From NCBI RefSeq assembly GCF_026340675.1, contig NZ_JAPEOX010000002.1:1364001-1428000 (forward strand): a stretch of 64,000 nt of DNA, given 5' to 3'. Below are positions 9,583-17,414 of this stretch, one piece after another. The notes below the pieces were generated by a model. It made no database searches, was not told the origin of the DNA, and worked only from the letters and a program-made list of their open reading frames with translations. The position numbers and the translations under genes were made by a program. This stretch comes from Streptomyces sp. NBC_01264. GTDB lineage: Bacteria; Actinomycetota; Actinomycetes; Streptomycetales; Streptomycetaceae. Positions within the stretch are counted from its first letter, which is position 1; the number at the start of each line of letters is the position of its first letter.

Positions 9583-9600
9583 CCTTACGAAACGCGGACG
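9583..9600 (-). promoter_or_regulatory. 18-bp motif, copy 2 (upstream of molybdopterin oxidoreductase)
   Basis: Read on the minus strand this is CGTCCGCGTTTCGTAAGG, identical over all 18 bases to 3610-3627. It ends 36 nt before the ATG at 9546 and lies in the 105-bp divergent gap with the GT87 gene, so it could act on both. This suggests that the oxidoreductase and the glycosyltransferase operon share a regulator or sigma factor. Confidence 0.6.
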
Positions 9601-9651
9601 CCGGGCCGGGTCGCCCGCCCGGCGGCGCCCCGCGCTGCCAGGCTGGCCCGT

Positions 9652-11109
9652 ATGGACCACCCCCGCGCCCGGCCCCTCCTCACCACCGTGCTGCTGCTCG
9701 CCGCGCTGACCGCCGTTCTCGTGCCCGCCGTCCGCGAGGAGGGCTACTTCGCCGACCCGGCCCGGCTCACCTGGTGGTACGCGGCCGCCTGGACGCTGTT
9801 CGGGGCGGCCGCCTGGTCGCTGCGGCGGGTCCCGGAGCGGTACGTGGTCCCGCTCGTGCTGGCGGGTGCACTGGCCGTCTGCGCGGCGGGGCTCTCCGGG
9901 CCGCCGCTGACCAGCACCGATTCCTTCCGCTACGCCTGGGACGGGCGGGTGCAGGCCGCCGGGATCTCCCCCTACGACCACGCCCCCGCCGATCCGGCGC
10001 TGCGCACCCTGCGCGACGACTGGCTGTTCCCGCGCGGCGGGGCCGCCTGCGCCGGGCCCGACCGGGTGGCCATCGAGCCGGGGGTGTGCACCCGCATCAA
10101 CCGGCCCACCGTCCACACCGTCTACCCGCCCGTCGCGGAGGGGTACTTCGGGCTGGTCCACGCCCTGTCCCCGGCGGGCGTGCGGCACAAGGCCCTGCAG
10201 ACCGGCGGGGCCCTGCTGGCGCTCGCCGTCACAGGGGCGCTGCTGCTGGTCCAGCGCCGCCGGGGCGCGCGGCTCCGTACCGCCGCGTACTGGGCCTGGT
10301 GTCCGGCGGTGGCGGTGGAGGCGGTGAACAACGCACACGTGGACGTGCTCGCGGTCCTGCTGTCGGTGGCGGCGCTGGGGATGGTGGTGCGCCGACGCGC
10401 CCTCGGCGGCGCCCTGTTCGGGCTGGCGATCGCGGCGAAGCTGCTGCCCGCCGTGCTGCTGCCGGGCGCACTGGCCGGCGTACGGCGGTGGCGGGACGCG
10501 GCGGCGCTGCTGCTGCCGGCGGCCGCTGTGGTGGCCCTGACGTACCTGCCGTACGTACTGGTCTCCCGCGCGTCGGTCTTTGGTTATTTGGGCGGCTACG
10601 CCGAGGAGGAGGGGTACGAGGACCCGGGCGCGGGCGGCCGCTACGCGCTGCTGCGCCTCGTGCTCCCGGACTCCTGGTCGGTGCCCGCGGTCGCGGTCGG
10701 GATGCTGGCGGTGACGGCGTACGTCTGGCGCCGCGGGGATCCCGAACAGCCCTGGAGCGCCGCGCTGTTGGTGACGGGTACGGCGTTCCTGCTGATGACG
10801 CCGGGGTACTCCTGGTACGCGCTGCTGCTGATCGCGCTGGTGGCGCTGGACGGCCGCGCCGAGTGGCTGGGGGTGGCGCTCGCGGGGGCGGCGGCGTACG
10901 TCTCGGTGCGCGCGCTGGGCGGGGCTACGATCCCGGTGGCGTACGGGCTGGCGGGCGCGGCCGTGCTCGCGGGATGGGCGCTGCGCCGACGGGCGGCGGC
11001 CCGGGGAGGAAGGGGATTCACCCCGGACCGCCGCCGCCGCACGCTCCCCGGAGCGGTCAGCCGATGTGGAACGGGTCCCCGTAGACCTTCCAGTCCAGGG
11101 GGGTGTTGA
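9652..11109 (+). CDS. Polytopic GT87/DUF2029-type mannosyltransferase
   Basis: A 485-residue GT-C style enzyme with about ten hydrophobic helices. The periplasmic loop after helix 3 holds TSTDSFRYAWDGRVQAAGIS, the conserved acidic/Arg region of polyprenyl-phosphomannose dependent transferases, and PTVHTVYPPVAEG is a second conserved loop. It probably uses a lipid-linked sugar on the outer face of the membrane. The last ~50 codons, rich in Arg and Pro, overlap the 3' end of the convergent chitosanase gene by 53 bp. The original stop may therefore have been lost upstream, near 11020, with the frame now running on into antisense sequence. Confidence 0.82.
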   Translation: MDHPRARPLLTTVLLLAALTAVLVPAVREEGYFADPARLTWWYAAAWTLFGAAAWSLRRVPERYVVPLVLAGALAVCAAGLSGPPLTSTDSFRYAWDGRVQAAGISPYDHAPADPALRTLRDDWLFPRGGAACAGPDRVAIEPGVCTRINRPTVHTVYPPVAEGYFGLVHALSPAGVRHKALQTGGALLALAVTGALLLVQRRRGARLRTAAYWAWCPAVAVEAVNNAHVDVLAVLLSVAALGMVVRRRALGGALFGLAIAAKLLPAVLLPGALAGVRRWRDAAALLLPAAAVVALTYLPYVLVSRASVFGYLGGYAEEEGYEDPGAGGRYALLRLVLPDSWSVPAVAVGMLAVTAYVWRRGDPEQPWSAALLVTGTAFLLMTPGYSWYALLLIALVALDGRAEWLGVALAGAAAYVSVRALGGATIPVAYGLAGAAVLAGWALRRRAAARGGRGFTPDRRRRTLPGAVSRCGTGPRRPSSPGGC

Positions 11110-11902
11110 GGTTGAGGTTGTCCTTCTTGAGCCACACCCGCTGGGCCGTGTCGACGCGGCTCGTGTCGCTGTGTGCCTCCTCCTGCTTCATCGCCCAGAC
11201 CCGGGCGTCGAGGAAGGCGTTCAGCCAGGTGGTCTCGTTGCCGCCCTGGGCCGGGGGCTTGGCCTTGGTGAGGGCGCGCTTGCGGATGTTGCGGAAGCTG
11301 GTGGAGTCGCCGCCGTCGCCGTGCATGACGATGGCGTCGTAGTAGGTGAACTGCCCGAGCACGCCGACTCCGTCGGACTTGCCCTGCTTCACCGCCGGGT
11401 TGAAGTAGACGCGGTCGCGCTCGTGGTCCTGGGCCTTCTTGAAGTCGGAGTCGGAGGCCGCCTTCACCCAGTCCTTGGTGAAGTTGGGGTCGAGGCCGGC
11501 GTGCGAGTCGCTGCCGTCGACCTTCCGCAGGGCGGGCAGGTACTTGGCGAGCACGTTGCCCGGCTTGATCTGCGTGTAGTACTCGACGAGTTCGAGCATG
11601 TCGTGGGTGCCGGAACAGAACCCGATGATGCCCGCCGTGTAGCCGCGGCCGTCGTCTATGTCCTCGATGTACTTGTACTGCGCCTTCCAGTTCAGCGAGG
11701 AGTTCTCGGCGCTGGAGACGATCTGCATGGCGATGTCCTTCTTCACCGGATCGTCGAGTCCGACGGCGGCGGCCGACGCCTGCGCGGAAGCCGGAGCCGC
11801 GGCGGGGGCGGAGGCGGTCGCGTGGGCGGTGACGGGCACGGCGAGAAGGGCGGCGCCGAGCAGGGTACTTACGGCCAGTCGCTTGCGGTGGGGGGTGAAC
11901 AC
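11057..11902 (-). CDS. csn: Secreted chitosanase, glycoside hydrolase family 46
   Basis: A 281-residue exoenzyme that hydrolyses internal beta-1,4 bonds of chitosan. A signal peptide (RKRLAVSTLLGAALLAVPVTAHA) spans residues ~6-28, then an Ala-rich linker. The mature domain starts near LDDPVKKDIAMQIVSSAENS, where the GH46 acid glutamate lies (SAENSS); the partner aspartate is in YIEDIDDGRGYTAG. The GTG start at 11902 follows a strong GGAGG spaced five bases away. Upstream lies an imperfect palindrome like those that control chitosanase genes through ROK-type repressors. The 3' end overlaps that of the convergent mannosyltransferase gene. Confidence 0.95.
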   Translation of the reverse strand: MFTPHRKRLAVSTLLGAALLAVPVTAHATASAPAAAPASAQASAAAVGLDDPVKKDIAMQIVSSAENSSLNWKAQYKYIEDIDDGRGYTAGIIGFCSGTHDMLELVEYYTQIKPGNVLAKYLPALRKVDGSDSHAGLDPNFTKDWVKAASDSDFKKAQDHERDRVYFNPAVKQGKSDGVGVLGQFTYYDAIVMHGDGGDSTSFRNIRKRALTKAKPPAQGGNETTWLNAFLDARVWAMKQEEAHSDTSRVDTAQRVWLKKDNLNLNTPLDWKVYGDPFHIG

Positions 11903-11940
11903 AGTTCCTCCATGAGGGAGTTGATGCTCGGGCGACTTCG

Positions 11941-11957
11941 TTAGGAAACTTTACTAC
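11941..11957. promoter_or_regulatory. Imperfect palindrome upstream of chitosanase (CsnR-like operator)
   Basis: TTAGGAAACTTTACTAC is an 8-1-8 palindrome with two mismatches, 39 bp upstream of the chitosanase GTG. Streptomyces chitosanase genes are known to be repressed by the ROK-family protein CsnR at a TTTCC-containing palindrome; the likeness is from memory and was not aligned. It is one of the few A/T-rich stretches here and may overlap the promoter. Confidence 0.5.
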
Positions 11958-12028
11958 CAGAAGTCGCGCCACCTCAAGACCTGGGCACGACCCGCTCCTG
12001 CCGGACGGGGTTCACGATTCCCGCCCCT

Positions 12029-12100
12029 TGCATATGAGAGGCTGCTCGGGGCATGCTTACGCAGATGCGGCCGCCTGTGGCCACTGAAACCTCATATGCA
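12029..12100. repeat. Paired 10-bp inverted repeat TGCATATGAG / CTCATATGCA
   Basis: TGCATATGAG at 12029-12038 and its exact reverse complement CTCATATGCA at 12091-12100 are 72 bp apart end to end. Each arm contains the palindrome CATATG. Two A/T-rich half sites in otherwise GC-rich DNA look like a looping or two-site operator for the divergent pair rather than chance; a stem with a 52-base loop would be weak. Confidence 0.55.
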
Positions 12101-12117
12101 CGATCAACGGCAAGCGC

Positions 12118-12230
12118 GGTCCCGCGCGGGGCGAGCGCACGAGCGGGCGCACGCACGACGCGAGAACGCGAGCGACGCGGGAACGCGGGCACGCGGGCAC
12201 GACGCGAGAACGCGCACGACGCAGGAAAGG
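12118..12230. repeat. Degenerate GC tandem repeat upstream of methyltransferase
   Basis: Units related to GACGCGAGAACGCG and CGGGCACGCGGGCACGACG recur, imperfect and interleaved, up to the ribosome site of the next gene. Any reading frame here is low-complexity (Arg/Ala/Glu/His), so translation of this stretch is unlikely. Confidence 0.55.
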
Positions 12231-12239
12231 AAGGCGCCG

Positions 12240-13213
12240 ATGGCCGTCCTCGTCATCGGAGACGCACCCACCGCCGCCATCGAGGCGGCCGGGCTGCGGA
12301 TCCACCCGTGCCGGCCCGACGCCGACGACCCCCTGCCGGACACCCTCGCCGGGATCGACGCGCTGATCCTCTCCCCCGGGGCCACCCCCGCCGCCCTTCC
12401 CCTCGTCGGGCCGGCGCTGGCCGCCGAAGTCCCCGTCCTCGCCCTGGGTGACGGCGCACGACTGCTCACCGAGGCGGCGGGCACGAAAGGCGCCGGAGGT
12501 GGCGGGACCCCGGGCCCGAGCACCGACCCGCTCCTCGGCGGCGGCCGCGCGCCGCACGGGTTCCGCGTGGGCGCCAGCGCCTGGGGGCTCCCCGTCCCCG
12601 GCGAGGCCGACCGCGAACTGCTGTGCCGCTTCGCCGAGTTGGTCGCCGGGCGGGCCGAAACCACCGCCACCCGCACCTTCTTCACTCCCCGGGCCGCCGC
12701 CTGGGAGGAGCGGTTCGCCTACCAGACCCCGGCCTACGAGGCCGCCGTCGCCCGGATGGGGCTGCGCCCCGGGCAGTGCGCGCTCGACCTGGGCTGCGGG
12801 CCCTGGTCGGAGCCGCCGGCACGGTGATCGGCGTCGACGTCACGCACGCCATGCTTGACGCCGCCGCCCGCGCGGGGCACGGCGGCCCGGCGCGGCTGCT
12901 GCTGGCCGACTGCGCGCGGCTCCCGCTGGCGGCCGGCGCCGTCCACGGCATCTTCGCCGCCGGGCTCCTGGACCATCTGCCGCGTCCGGCCGCCGCCCTG
13001 CGCGAGTGGGCCCGCGTCACCGCCCCCGGCGGGGAACTGCTGCTCTTCCACCCCTCCGGCCGGGCGGAGCGCGCCGCCCGCCACGGGCGCGCCGTCAGCC
13101 CCGACGACCCGCTGGCCGAACCGAACCTCCGCCCGGCCCTCGAAGCGGCGGGCTGGCACGTGGCCACGTACGAGGACGCCCCCACCCACTTCCTGATCCG
13201 CGCGACCCGCTGA
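12240..13213 (+). pseudogene. Frameshifted fusion: GATase1-like domain + SAM methyltransferase
   Basis: The frame from ATG 12240 (AGGAAGG ahead of it) encodes an N-terminal domain of about 90 residues resembling a class I glutamine amidotransferase fold (VLVIGDAPTAA, DALILSPGATPAALP, VPVLALGDGA). It then reaches the methyltransferase SAM loop at CALDLGCG before stopping at 12827. The rest (GAAGTVIGVDVTHAMLDAAA through to HFLIRATR*) continues in another frame to 13213. About eight residues normally found between GCG and the second strand are missing, so a small deletion of non-multiple-of-three length near 12800 best explains the break. The other half-motifs look well kept, so the damage is recent or is an assembly error. 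Confidence 0.75.
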
Positions 13214-13246
13214 CCGGGCGGGGGCGGTCACGGGGCGGGGCTTCGC

Positions 13247-13885
13247 TCAGCCCTCGGCGCGAGCCGCGCCGCCGGCCGCGCCGTGGGCCGCCAGGCGGGC
13301 GCGCAGGCCCCGCTCCACCTCCGGCCACTCCGGACGCGTGATGCTGTACACCGCCGTATCGCGGATCCAGCCGTCCCGCATGACCATGTGGTGCCGCAGT
13401 ACGCCCTCGTGCTGCGCGCCGAGCCGGGTGATCGCCGCCCGCGACTTCGCGTTCCGCACGTCCGTGAGCAGCTCGACCCGGTTCATCCCCATCGTCTCGA
13501 AGGCGTGCGTCAGCATCAGCAGCTTCGCCTCCGTGTTCGCTCCGCTCCGCTGCCGGGACGCGGCCAGGAAGGTCCAGCCGATCTCCAGTCGCCGGTTCGC
13601 GGTGTTGATCACCATCAGCCGGGTCGACCCGATGACCCGCCCCGTCGCCGCGTCCACGGTGGCGTACGGGAGCTGTGTGCCCGCCGCCCGTCCCGTGACC
13701 GCGTCCTCGATGTAGCCCCGCACGTCGTCCGGGTGCGGGACCGTGGTCACCGCGAGCTCCCACAGACTGCCGTCGCGGACCGCCTCGCACAGGCCGTCGT
13801 GGTGGCGGAGCTCCAGCGGCTCCAGCCGTACCCGCTCCCCGACCAGCTCAGCCGTCACCGTGCCGTCCGCCACCCGCTGTTCCAT
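13247..13885 (-). CDS. GNAT-family N-acetyltransferase (RimJ/RimL type)
   Basis: A 212-residue acetyltransferase using acetyl-CoA. ERVRLEPLELRHHDGL is the usual first strand, VIGSTRLMVINTANRRLEIGW is the core sheet, and SRQRSGANTEAKLLMLTHAFE is the acetyl-CoA loop and helix. NRVELLTDVRNAKSRAAI with the GAQHEGVLRHH block is typical of RimJ/RimL-like enzymes that acetylate protein N-termini or small amines. The C-terminal Ala/Gly/Arg tail is non-conserved. It starts at ATG 13885 with a weak ribosome site; the substrate is unknown. Confidence 0.85.
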   Translation of the reverse strand: MEQRVADGTVTAELVGERVRLEPLELRHHDGLCEAVRDGSLWELAVTTVPHPDDVRGYIEDAVTGRAAGTQLPYATVDAATGRVIGSTRLMVINTANRRLEIGWTFLAASRQRSGANTEAKLLMLTHAFETMGMNRVELLTDVRNAKSRAAITRLGAQHEGVLRHHMVMRDGWIRDTAVYSITRPEWPEVERGLRARLAAHGAAGGAARAEG

Positions 13886-13975
13886 GCCTGGCCTGCCCGT
13901 TCTTCGTCGCCGCGCGCCAACGCAGGGACCCTACCCGGGCAGGCCGGTGCCCTTCACCCGCATTTCCCGCCGCGG

Positions 13976-15064
13976 TCAGAGCCAGCCGTTGCGCCGGAAG
14001 CCCCGGTGGATGACGAAGCAGGCGACGGCCATCACGCCGAGCACGAGGGGATATCCGTAGGTCCAGTGCAGTTCGGGCATGTGGTCGAAGTTCATGCCGT
14101 AGACCCCGCAGACCATCGTCGGAACGGCGACGATGGCCGCCCACGCGGTGATCTTGCGCATGTCCTCGTTCTGGGCGACGGTCACCTGCGCGAGATGGGC
14201 CTGCAGTATCGAGTCGAGGAGGGCGTCGTACGCGGTGATCTGGTCGGTGGCGCGGGTCAGATGGTCGGCGACGTCCCGGAAGTACGTGCGCATCTCCGGC
14301 GGGATGACCGGGATCGGCTGGGTGCTCAGCTGCTGGAGCGGGCGGGCCAGCGGGGCCACCGCCCTGCGCAGTTCCAGCAGTTCGCGCTTGAGCTGGTAGA
14401 TCCGGCCGGCGTCCCCGCGGCCGCCGTGCTCGCTGAAGACCATGGTCTCGACGGCGTCTATGTCGTTCTGCACCGCGTCCGTGACGGCCACGTACTCGTC
14501 GACCACGTGGTCGGCCAGCGCGTGCAGGACGGAGACCGGCCCCTTGGTCAGCCGTTCGGGGAAGGTCTCCAGCTCCTCGCGCACCGACCCGAGGGTGCCG
14601 CGCCCGCCGTGCCGGATGGTGATGACGAAGTCGCTGCCGGCGAAGGCCATGAGCTCGCCGGTCTCCACCACCTCGCTGGTCGCCGTCAGTTCCTCGTGCT
14701 CCACGTACCGCACGGTCTTGAACACGGCGAAGAGGGTCTCGTCGTAGCGCTCGATCTTGGGCCGCTGGTGGGCCTGGACCGCGTCCCCGACGGCGAGCGG
14801 GTGCAGGCCGAGCAGCTCGGCGAGCCCCGCGAACTCCTCCTGCGAGGGCTCGTGCAGGCCGACCCAGACGAAGCCCTCGCCCGTCTTGCGGACGCGGCGC
14901 AGCGCCTCGCCCACATCGGCGTGGCCGTGCCCGTCCTGGCGTACGCCGTCCCGGTACACGATGCAGTTGACGACGGCGCTGCCGAGCGGGGAGCGGGCCG
15001 GGTGACTGAGGTCGACGGCCCGCCGGTAGCTGCGGCGCACGGCCCGGCGCAGGGTGCTGAACAT
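13976..15064 (-). CDS. corA: CorA-like Mg2+/Co2+ transport protein
   Basis: A 362-residue divalent cation channel. A long cytoplasmic domain rich in acidic and coiled-coil helices is followed by two C-terminal membrane helices. The YGMNF signature between them is the selectivity filter that defines the CorA family. The ATG at 15064 is 14 bases from the nearest GGGGAG, but an in-frame TTG at 15070 is eight bases from it and may be the true start, adding two residues. It is a single gene between convergent and co-directional neighbours, and no M-box-type leader is evident. Confidence 0.9.
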   Translation of the reverse strand: MFSTLRRAVRRSYRRAVDLSHPARSPLGSAVVNCIVYRDGVRQDGHGHADVGEALRRVRKTGEGFVWVGLHEPSQEEFAGLAELLGLHPLAVGDAVQAHQRPKIERYDETLFAVFKTVRYVEHEELTATSEVVETGELMAFAGSDFVITIRHGGRGTLGSVREELETFPERLTKGPVSVLHALADHVVDEYVAVTDAVQNDIDAVETMVFSEHGGRGDAGRIYQLKRELLELRRAVAPLARPLQQLSTQPIPVIPPEMRTYFRDVADHLTRATDQITAYDALLDSILQAHLAQVTVAQNEDMRKITAWAAIVAVPTMVCGVYGMNFDHMPELHWTYGYPLVLGVMAVACFVIHRGFRRNGWL

Positions 15065-15147
15065 GGACAACGGACGTACTCCCCTTCGGCGGATCAGCGG
15101 CCAGTGTGCCACCGGCACGCGCCCCGGCCGACCAGCCTGCCCCGGGC

Positions 15148-15540
15148 CTAGGCCCGGTCGATGAAGACGCTCGTGGACTTGACCCGTGCGGTCGCCCTCG
15201 CGCCGACCTCCAGGCCGAGTTCCTCCACGGCCTCCCGGGTCAGCAGCGACACGACGCGGTGCGGTCCGGCCTGGATCTCCACCTGTGCGTCGACCGTGCC
15301 CAGTTTCACGCCCGTCACGATGCCGGGGAAGGCGTTGCGCGCCGAGGTGTACGGGGCCCCCTCGTCGTCGCCGCCCTCCTGCGCGACCTCCACGCAGAAC
15401 GCGGCGAGGTCCGGCCCGTCGACCATCCGCCGGGTGCCGTCCCGACGCGTCGGGAACCTTTCCGCGTCGGCCCACCGCCGGGCCGTGTCCACGCTGACGC
15501 CGAGCAGTCGCGCCGCCTGACCGATGGTGTAGGACTCCAT
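15148..15540 (-). CDS. HTH + TOBE (molbindin) molybdate-responsive protein
   Basis: A 130-residue protein. Residues 1-50 form a MerR/excisionase-type helix-turn-helix (YTIGQAARLLGVSVDTARRWAD), and residues 65-128 form a TOBE/Mop oxyanion-binding domain (SARNAFPGIVTGVKLGTVDAQVEI, ending TSVFIDRA). This layout is common in Actinobacteria beside molybdate transport genes, but none is in view here. It likely senses molybdate or tungstate. Start at ATG 15540. The gap upstream contains a perfect 57-bp palindrome. Confidence 0.88.
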   Translation of the reverse strand: MESYTIGQAARLLGVSVDTARRWADAERFPTRRDGTRRMVDGPDLAAFCVEVAQEGGDDEGAPYTSARNAFPGIVTGVKLGTVDAQVEIQAGPHRVVSLLTREAVEELGLEVGARATARVKSTSVFIDRA

Positions 15541-15652
15541 GCCCGCAGCCTAAGCCCTCCCCCGACCGGTCCCCGCAGGCCAAGGCCCCGGCCCCGGCCC
15601 GCGCGAGATCCCCGCAGGGCCTCGGCGGGCCCTCCGCGGGCCGTCGGTCCCC

Positions 15653-15709
15653 CTAGGCCGTCTCTTTCGGATCTTGCCGGCCCGGCAAGATCCGAAAGAG
15701 ACGGCCTAG
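15653..15709. repeat. Perfect 57-bp palindrome flanked by CTAG, MITE-like
   Basis: A 28-base arm at 15653-15680 is matched without error by 15682-15709 around a single-base centre. Each arm begins or ends with CTAG; inside that the arm reads GCCGTCTCTTTCGGATCTTG and then CCGG. The right arm includes the stop codon of the ArgP-type gene (15706-15708). It could work as a terminator, although no T-run follows. A 4-bp CTAG flank with abutting terminal inverted repeats is also what a minimal IS5-type miniature element would leave. Confidence 0.8.
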
Positions 15710-16602
15710 TCCAGCGCCCCCGCCGCCGCCCGCGCCACCGCCTCCGCGACCATCGACAGCACGGGCGAGTCCAGCTTCCACTGCTGCCAGTACAGCGGGA
15801 TGTCCAGGCTCCGCCCGGGCGCGATCACCACCAGCCGCCCCGCCTCCAGCAACGGGTCGGCCTGCACCATCGGCAGCATCGCCCAGCCCAGCCCCGCGGC
15901 CACCGCGTCGCAGAAGCCCTCCGACGTCGGCACGTGGTGGCGCACCGCGGACGCCGTGGCCTCCGCGTCCCCCGTCACCACCCGCACGAACTCGTCCTGG
16001 AGCAGGTCCCGCCGGTCGAACACGACGACCGGCGCCCGCCTCAGGTCCCGCTCCACCGTGCCCCGCAGGTGCCGCGCCGCGAACTCCGGGCTCGCCACCG
16101 CCCGGTAGCGCACGAGCCCCAGCCTGCGCGCCGTGCACCCCGCGACGGGCACCGGCTGCGAGGTGACCGCCGCCATCACGCGTCCGTCCCGCAGCAGCTC
16201 GGTGACGTGCGCCTCGTCGTCCCGGTGCAGTTCGAAGCAGACCGGCGGGTCCTGCGGCACCGCCGTCAGCGCGGGCAGGAACCACGTGGCCAGCGAGTCC
16301 GCGTTGACCGCGATCGGCAGCCGCACCGGCCCCAGGCCCTCGGCCATGCCGAGCTCGGTCCGCGCGTCGCGCTCCAGCCGGACGAGCTGCCGCGCGAAGC
16401 GGACGAGGACCTCCCCCGACTCGGTCGCCCGCACGGGCTTGGTCCGCATCAGCAGCACCCGCCCGGTCCGCTGCTCCAATGCCTTGACGCGCTGGCTGAC
16501 GGCGGAGGGGGTCACGTTCAGGGCGGCGGCCGCCGCGTCGAAGGTGCCCTCGTCGATCACCGCGAGCAGGGTCCGTACCTGGTCGACAGGCAGCTCATCC
16601 AT
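15706..16602 (-). CDS. LysR-family regulator of the ArgP/LysG type
   Basis: A 298-residue LysR regulator. The N-terminal winged helix covers residues ~4-62 (VRTLLAVIDEGTFDAAAAAL, SAVSQRVKALEQRTGR) and the co-inducer domain follows. ArgP-like features are LMRTKP early on and VPTSEGFCDAVAAGLGWAMLP near the end. It sits divergent from a LysE/ArgO-type exporter gene, the classic LysG-LysE arrangement in which the regulator activates export when intracellular lysine or arginine is high. The ATG at 16602 is chosen; the stop codon lies inside the 57-bp palindrome, so the last residues may have been replaced. Confidence 0.9.
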   Translation of the reverse strand: MDELPVDQVRTLLAVIDEGTFDAAAAALNVTPSAVSQRVKALEQRTGRVLLMRTKPVRATESGEVLVRFARQLVRLERDARTELGMAEGLGPVRLPIAVNADSLATWFLPALTAVPQDPPVCFELHRDDEAHVTELLRDGRVMAAVTSQPVPVAGCTARRLGLVRYRAVASPEFAARHLRGTVERDLRRAPVVVFDRRDLLQDEFVRVVTGDAEATASAVRHHVPTSEGFCDAVAAGLGWAMLPMVQADPLLEAGRLVVIAPGRSLDIPLYWQQWKLDSPVLSMVAEAVARAAAGALD

Positions 16603-16609
16603 CACAGCT

Positions 16610-16635
16610 GCTAAAGGTACGTAAGAATCTTTAGC
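16610..16635. promoter_or_regulatory. Dyad operator between argP-like and lysE-like genes
   Basis: GCTAAAG (16610-16616) and CTTTAGC (16629-16635) form a perfect 7-bp dyad with a 12-bp spacer in the 70-bp divergent gap. The A/T content and spacing fit a LysR-type binding site (T-N11-A class), so it probably serves both autoregulation and activation of the exporter gene. Confidence 0.6.
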
Positions 16636-16672
16636 TGTACTCCTCGCCGCGCCGCTGCCTACCGTCGAAGAC

Positions 16673-17308
16673 ATGACCCACGGCATCATCCCGGCCGCCC
16701 TCGCGGGCTTCGGCACCGGACTTTCCCTCATCGTCGCCATCGGCGCCCAGAACGCCTTCGTCCTGCGCCAGGGCGTACGCCGCCAGTCGGTCCTCGCCGT
16801 GGTCGCCATCTGCGCCCTCTCGGACGCCGCCCTGATCGCGCTCGGGGTGGCCGGCGTCGGTGCGTTCGTCACCGCCTGGCCGCCCGCCCTCACCCTCGTC
16901 GGGCTCGTCGGCGGCGCCTTCCTGATCGGGTACGGAGCCCTCGCCGCCCGCCGCGTGCTGCGCCCCGACCCGGGTGCCGCCCTCGAGGCGGGCGCCACCG
17001 GCGGGGTCACCGGCTCCGCCTCCGCCCGGCGGGCGGTGCTGACCTGCCTGGCCATGACCTGGCTCAACCCGCACGTGTACCTCGACACCGTGCTGCTGCT
17101 CGGATCCCTGGCCGTCGGCCGCGGCGACCTGCGCTGGGCCTTCGGAGCCGGGGCCGTCCTGGCGAGCCTCACGTGGTTCGGCGCGCTCGGCTACGGCGCC
17201 CGGCTGCTCAGCGGCCCGCTCGGCAGGCCCGCGGCCTGGCGGGCCGTGGACGGCCTCGTCGCGGCGACCATGGTCACGATGGGCAGCCTGCTCCTCGCCC
17301 GGGCCTGA
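16673..17308 (+). CDS. LysE/ArgO-family amino-acid exporter
   Basis: A 211-residue inner membrane exporter with about six hydrophobic helices. LSLIVAIGAQNAFVLRQG near the N-terminus and TWLNPHVYLDTVLLLGS mid-protein are the LysE/ArgO signatures (GAQN and the NPH turn). It exports basic amino acids such as lysine or arginine, driven by the proton gradient, and protects against their accumulation. It is divergently paired with an ArgP/LysG-type activator across a 70-bp region with a dyad operator. Confidence 0.92.
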   Translation: MTHGIIPAALAGFGTGLSLIVAIGAQNAFVLRQGVRRQSVLAVVAICALSDAALIALGVAGVGAFVTAWPPALTLVGLVGGAFLIGYGALAARRVLRPDPGAALEAGATGGVTGSASARRAVLTCLAMTWLNPHVYLDTVLLLGSLAVGRGDLRWAFGAGAVLASLTWFGALGYGARLLSGPLGRPAAWRAVDGLVAATMVTMGSLLLARA

Positions 17309-17414
17309 ACCCGCCACACGGCCGGTCCGCCCCCGACCCCCGAGGTCCACCCCATGGACCCTCCGCGAGTGGGTACGGATCACCGTGCCCACCCGCCCCA
17401 CCCCAGGAGCCCCC

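Larger units (their letters stand above)
11903..12239. other. Divergent regulatory region, chitosanase / methyltransferase
   Basis: This 337-bp gap between divergent genes holds the chitosanase leader and operator-like palindrome (11941-11957), a long-range 10-bp inverted repeat (12029-12100) and a degenerate tandem repeat (about 12118-12230). No additional gene with credible codon use is seen. Confidence 0.6.

Noticed and set aside
12118..12230. Repeats considered as a CRISPR array
   Set aside because: Units are short, degenerate and contiguous, with no constant repeat and unique spacer pattern, and no cas genes nearby. No CRISPR array was found in the window.
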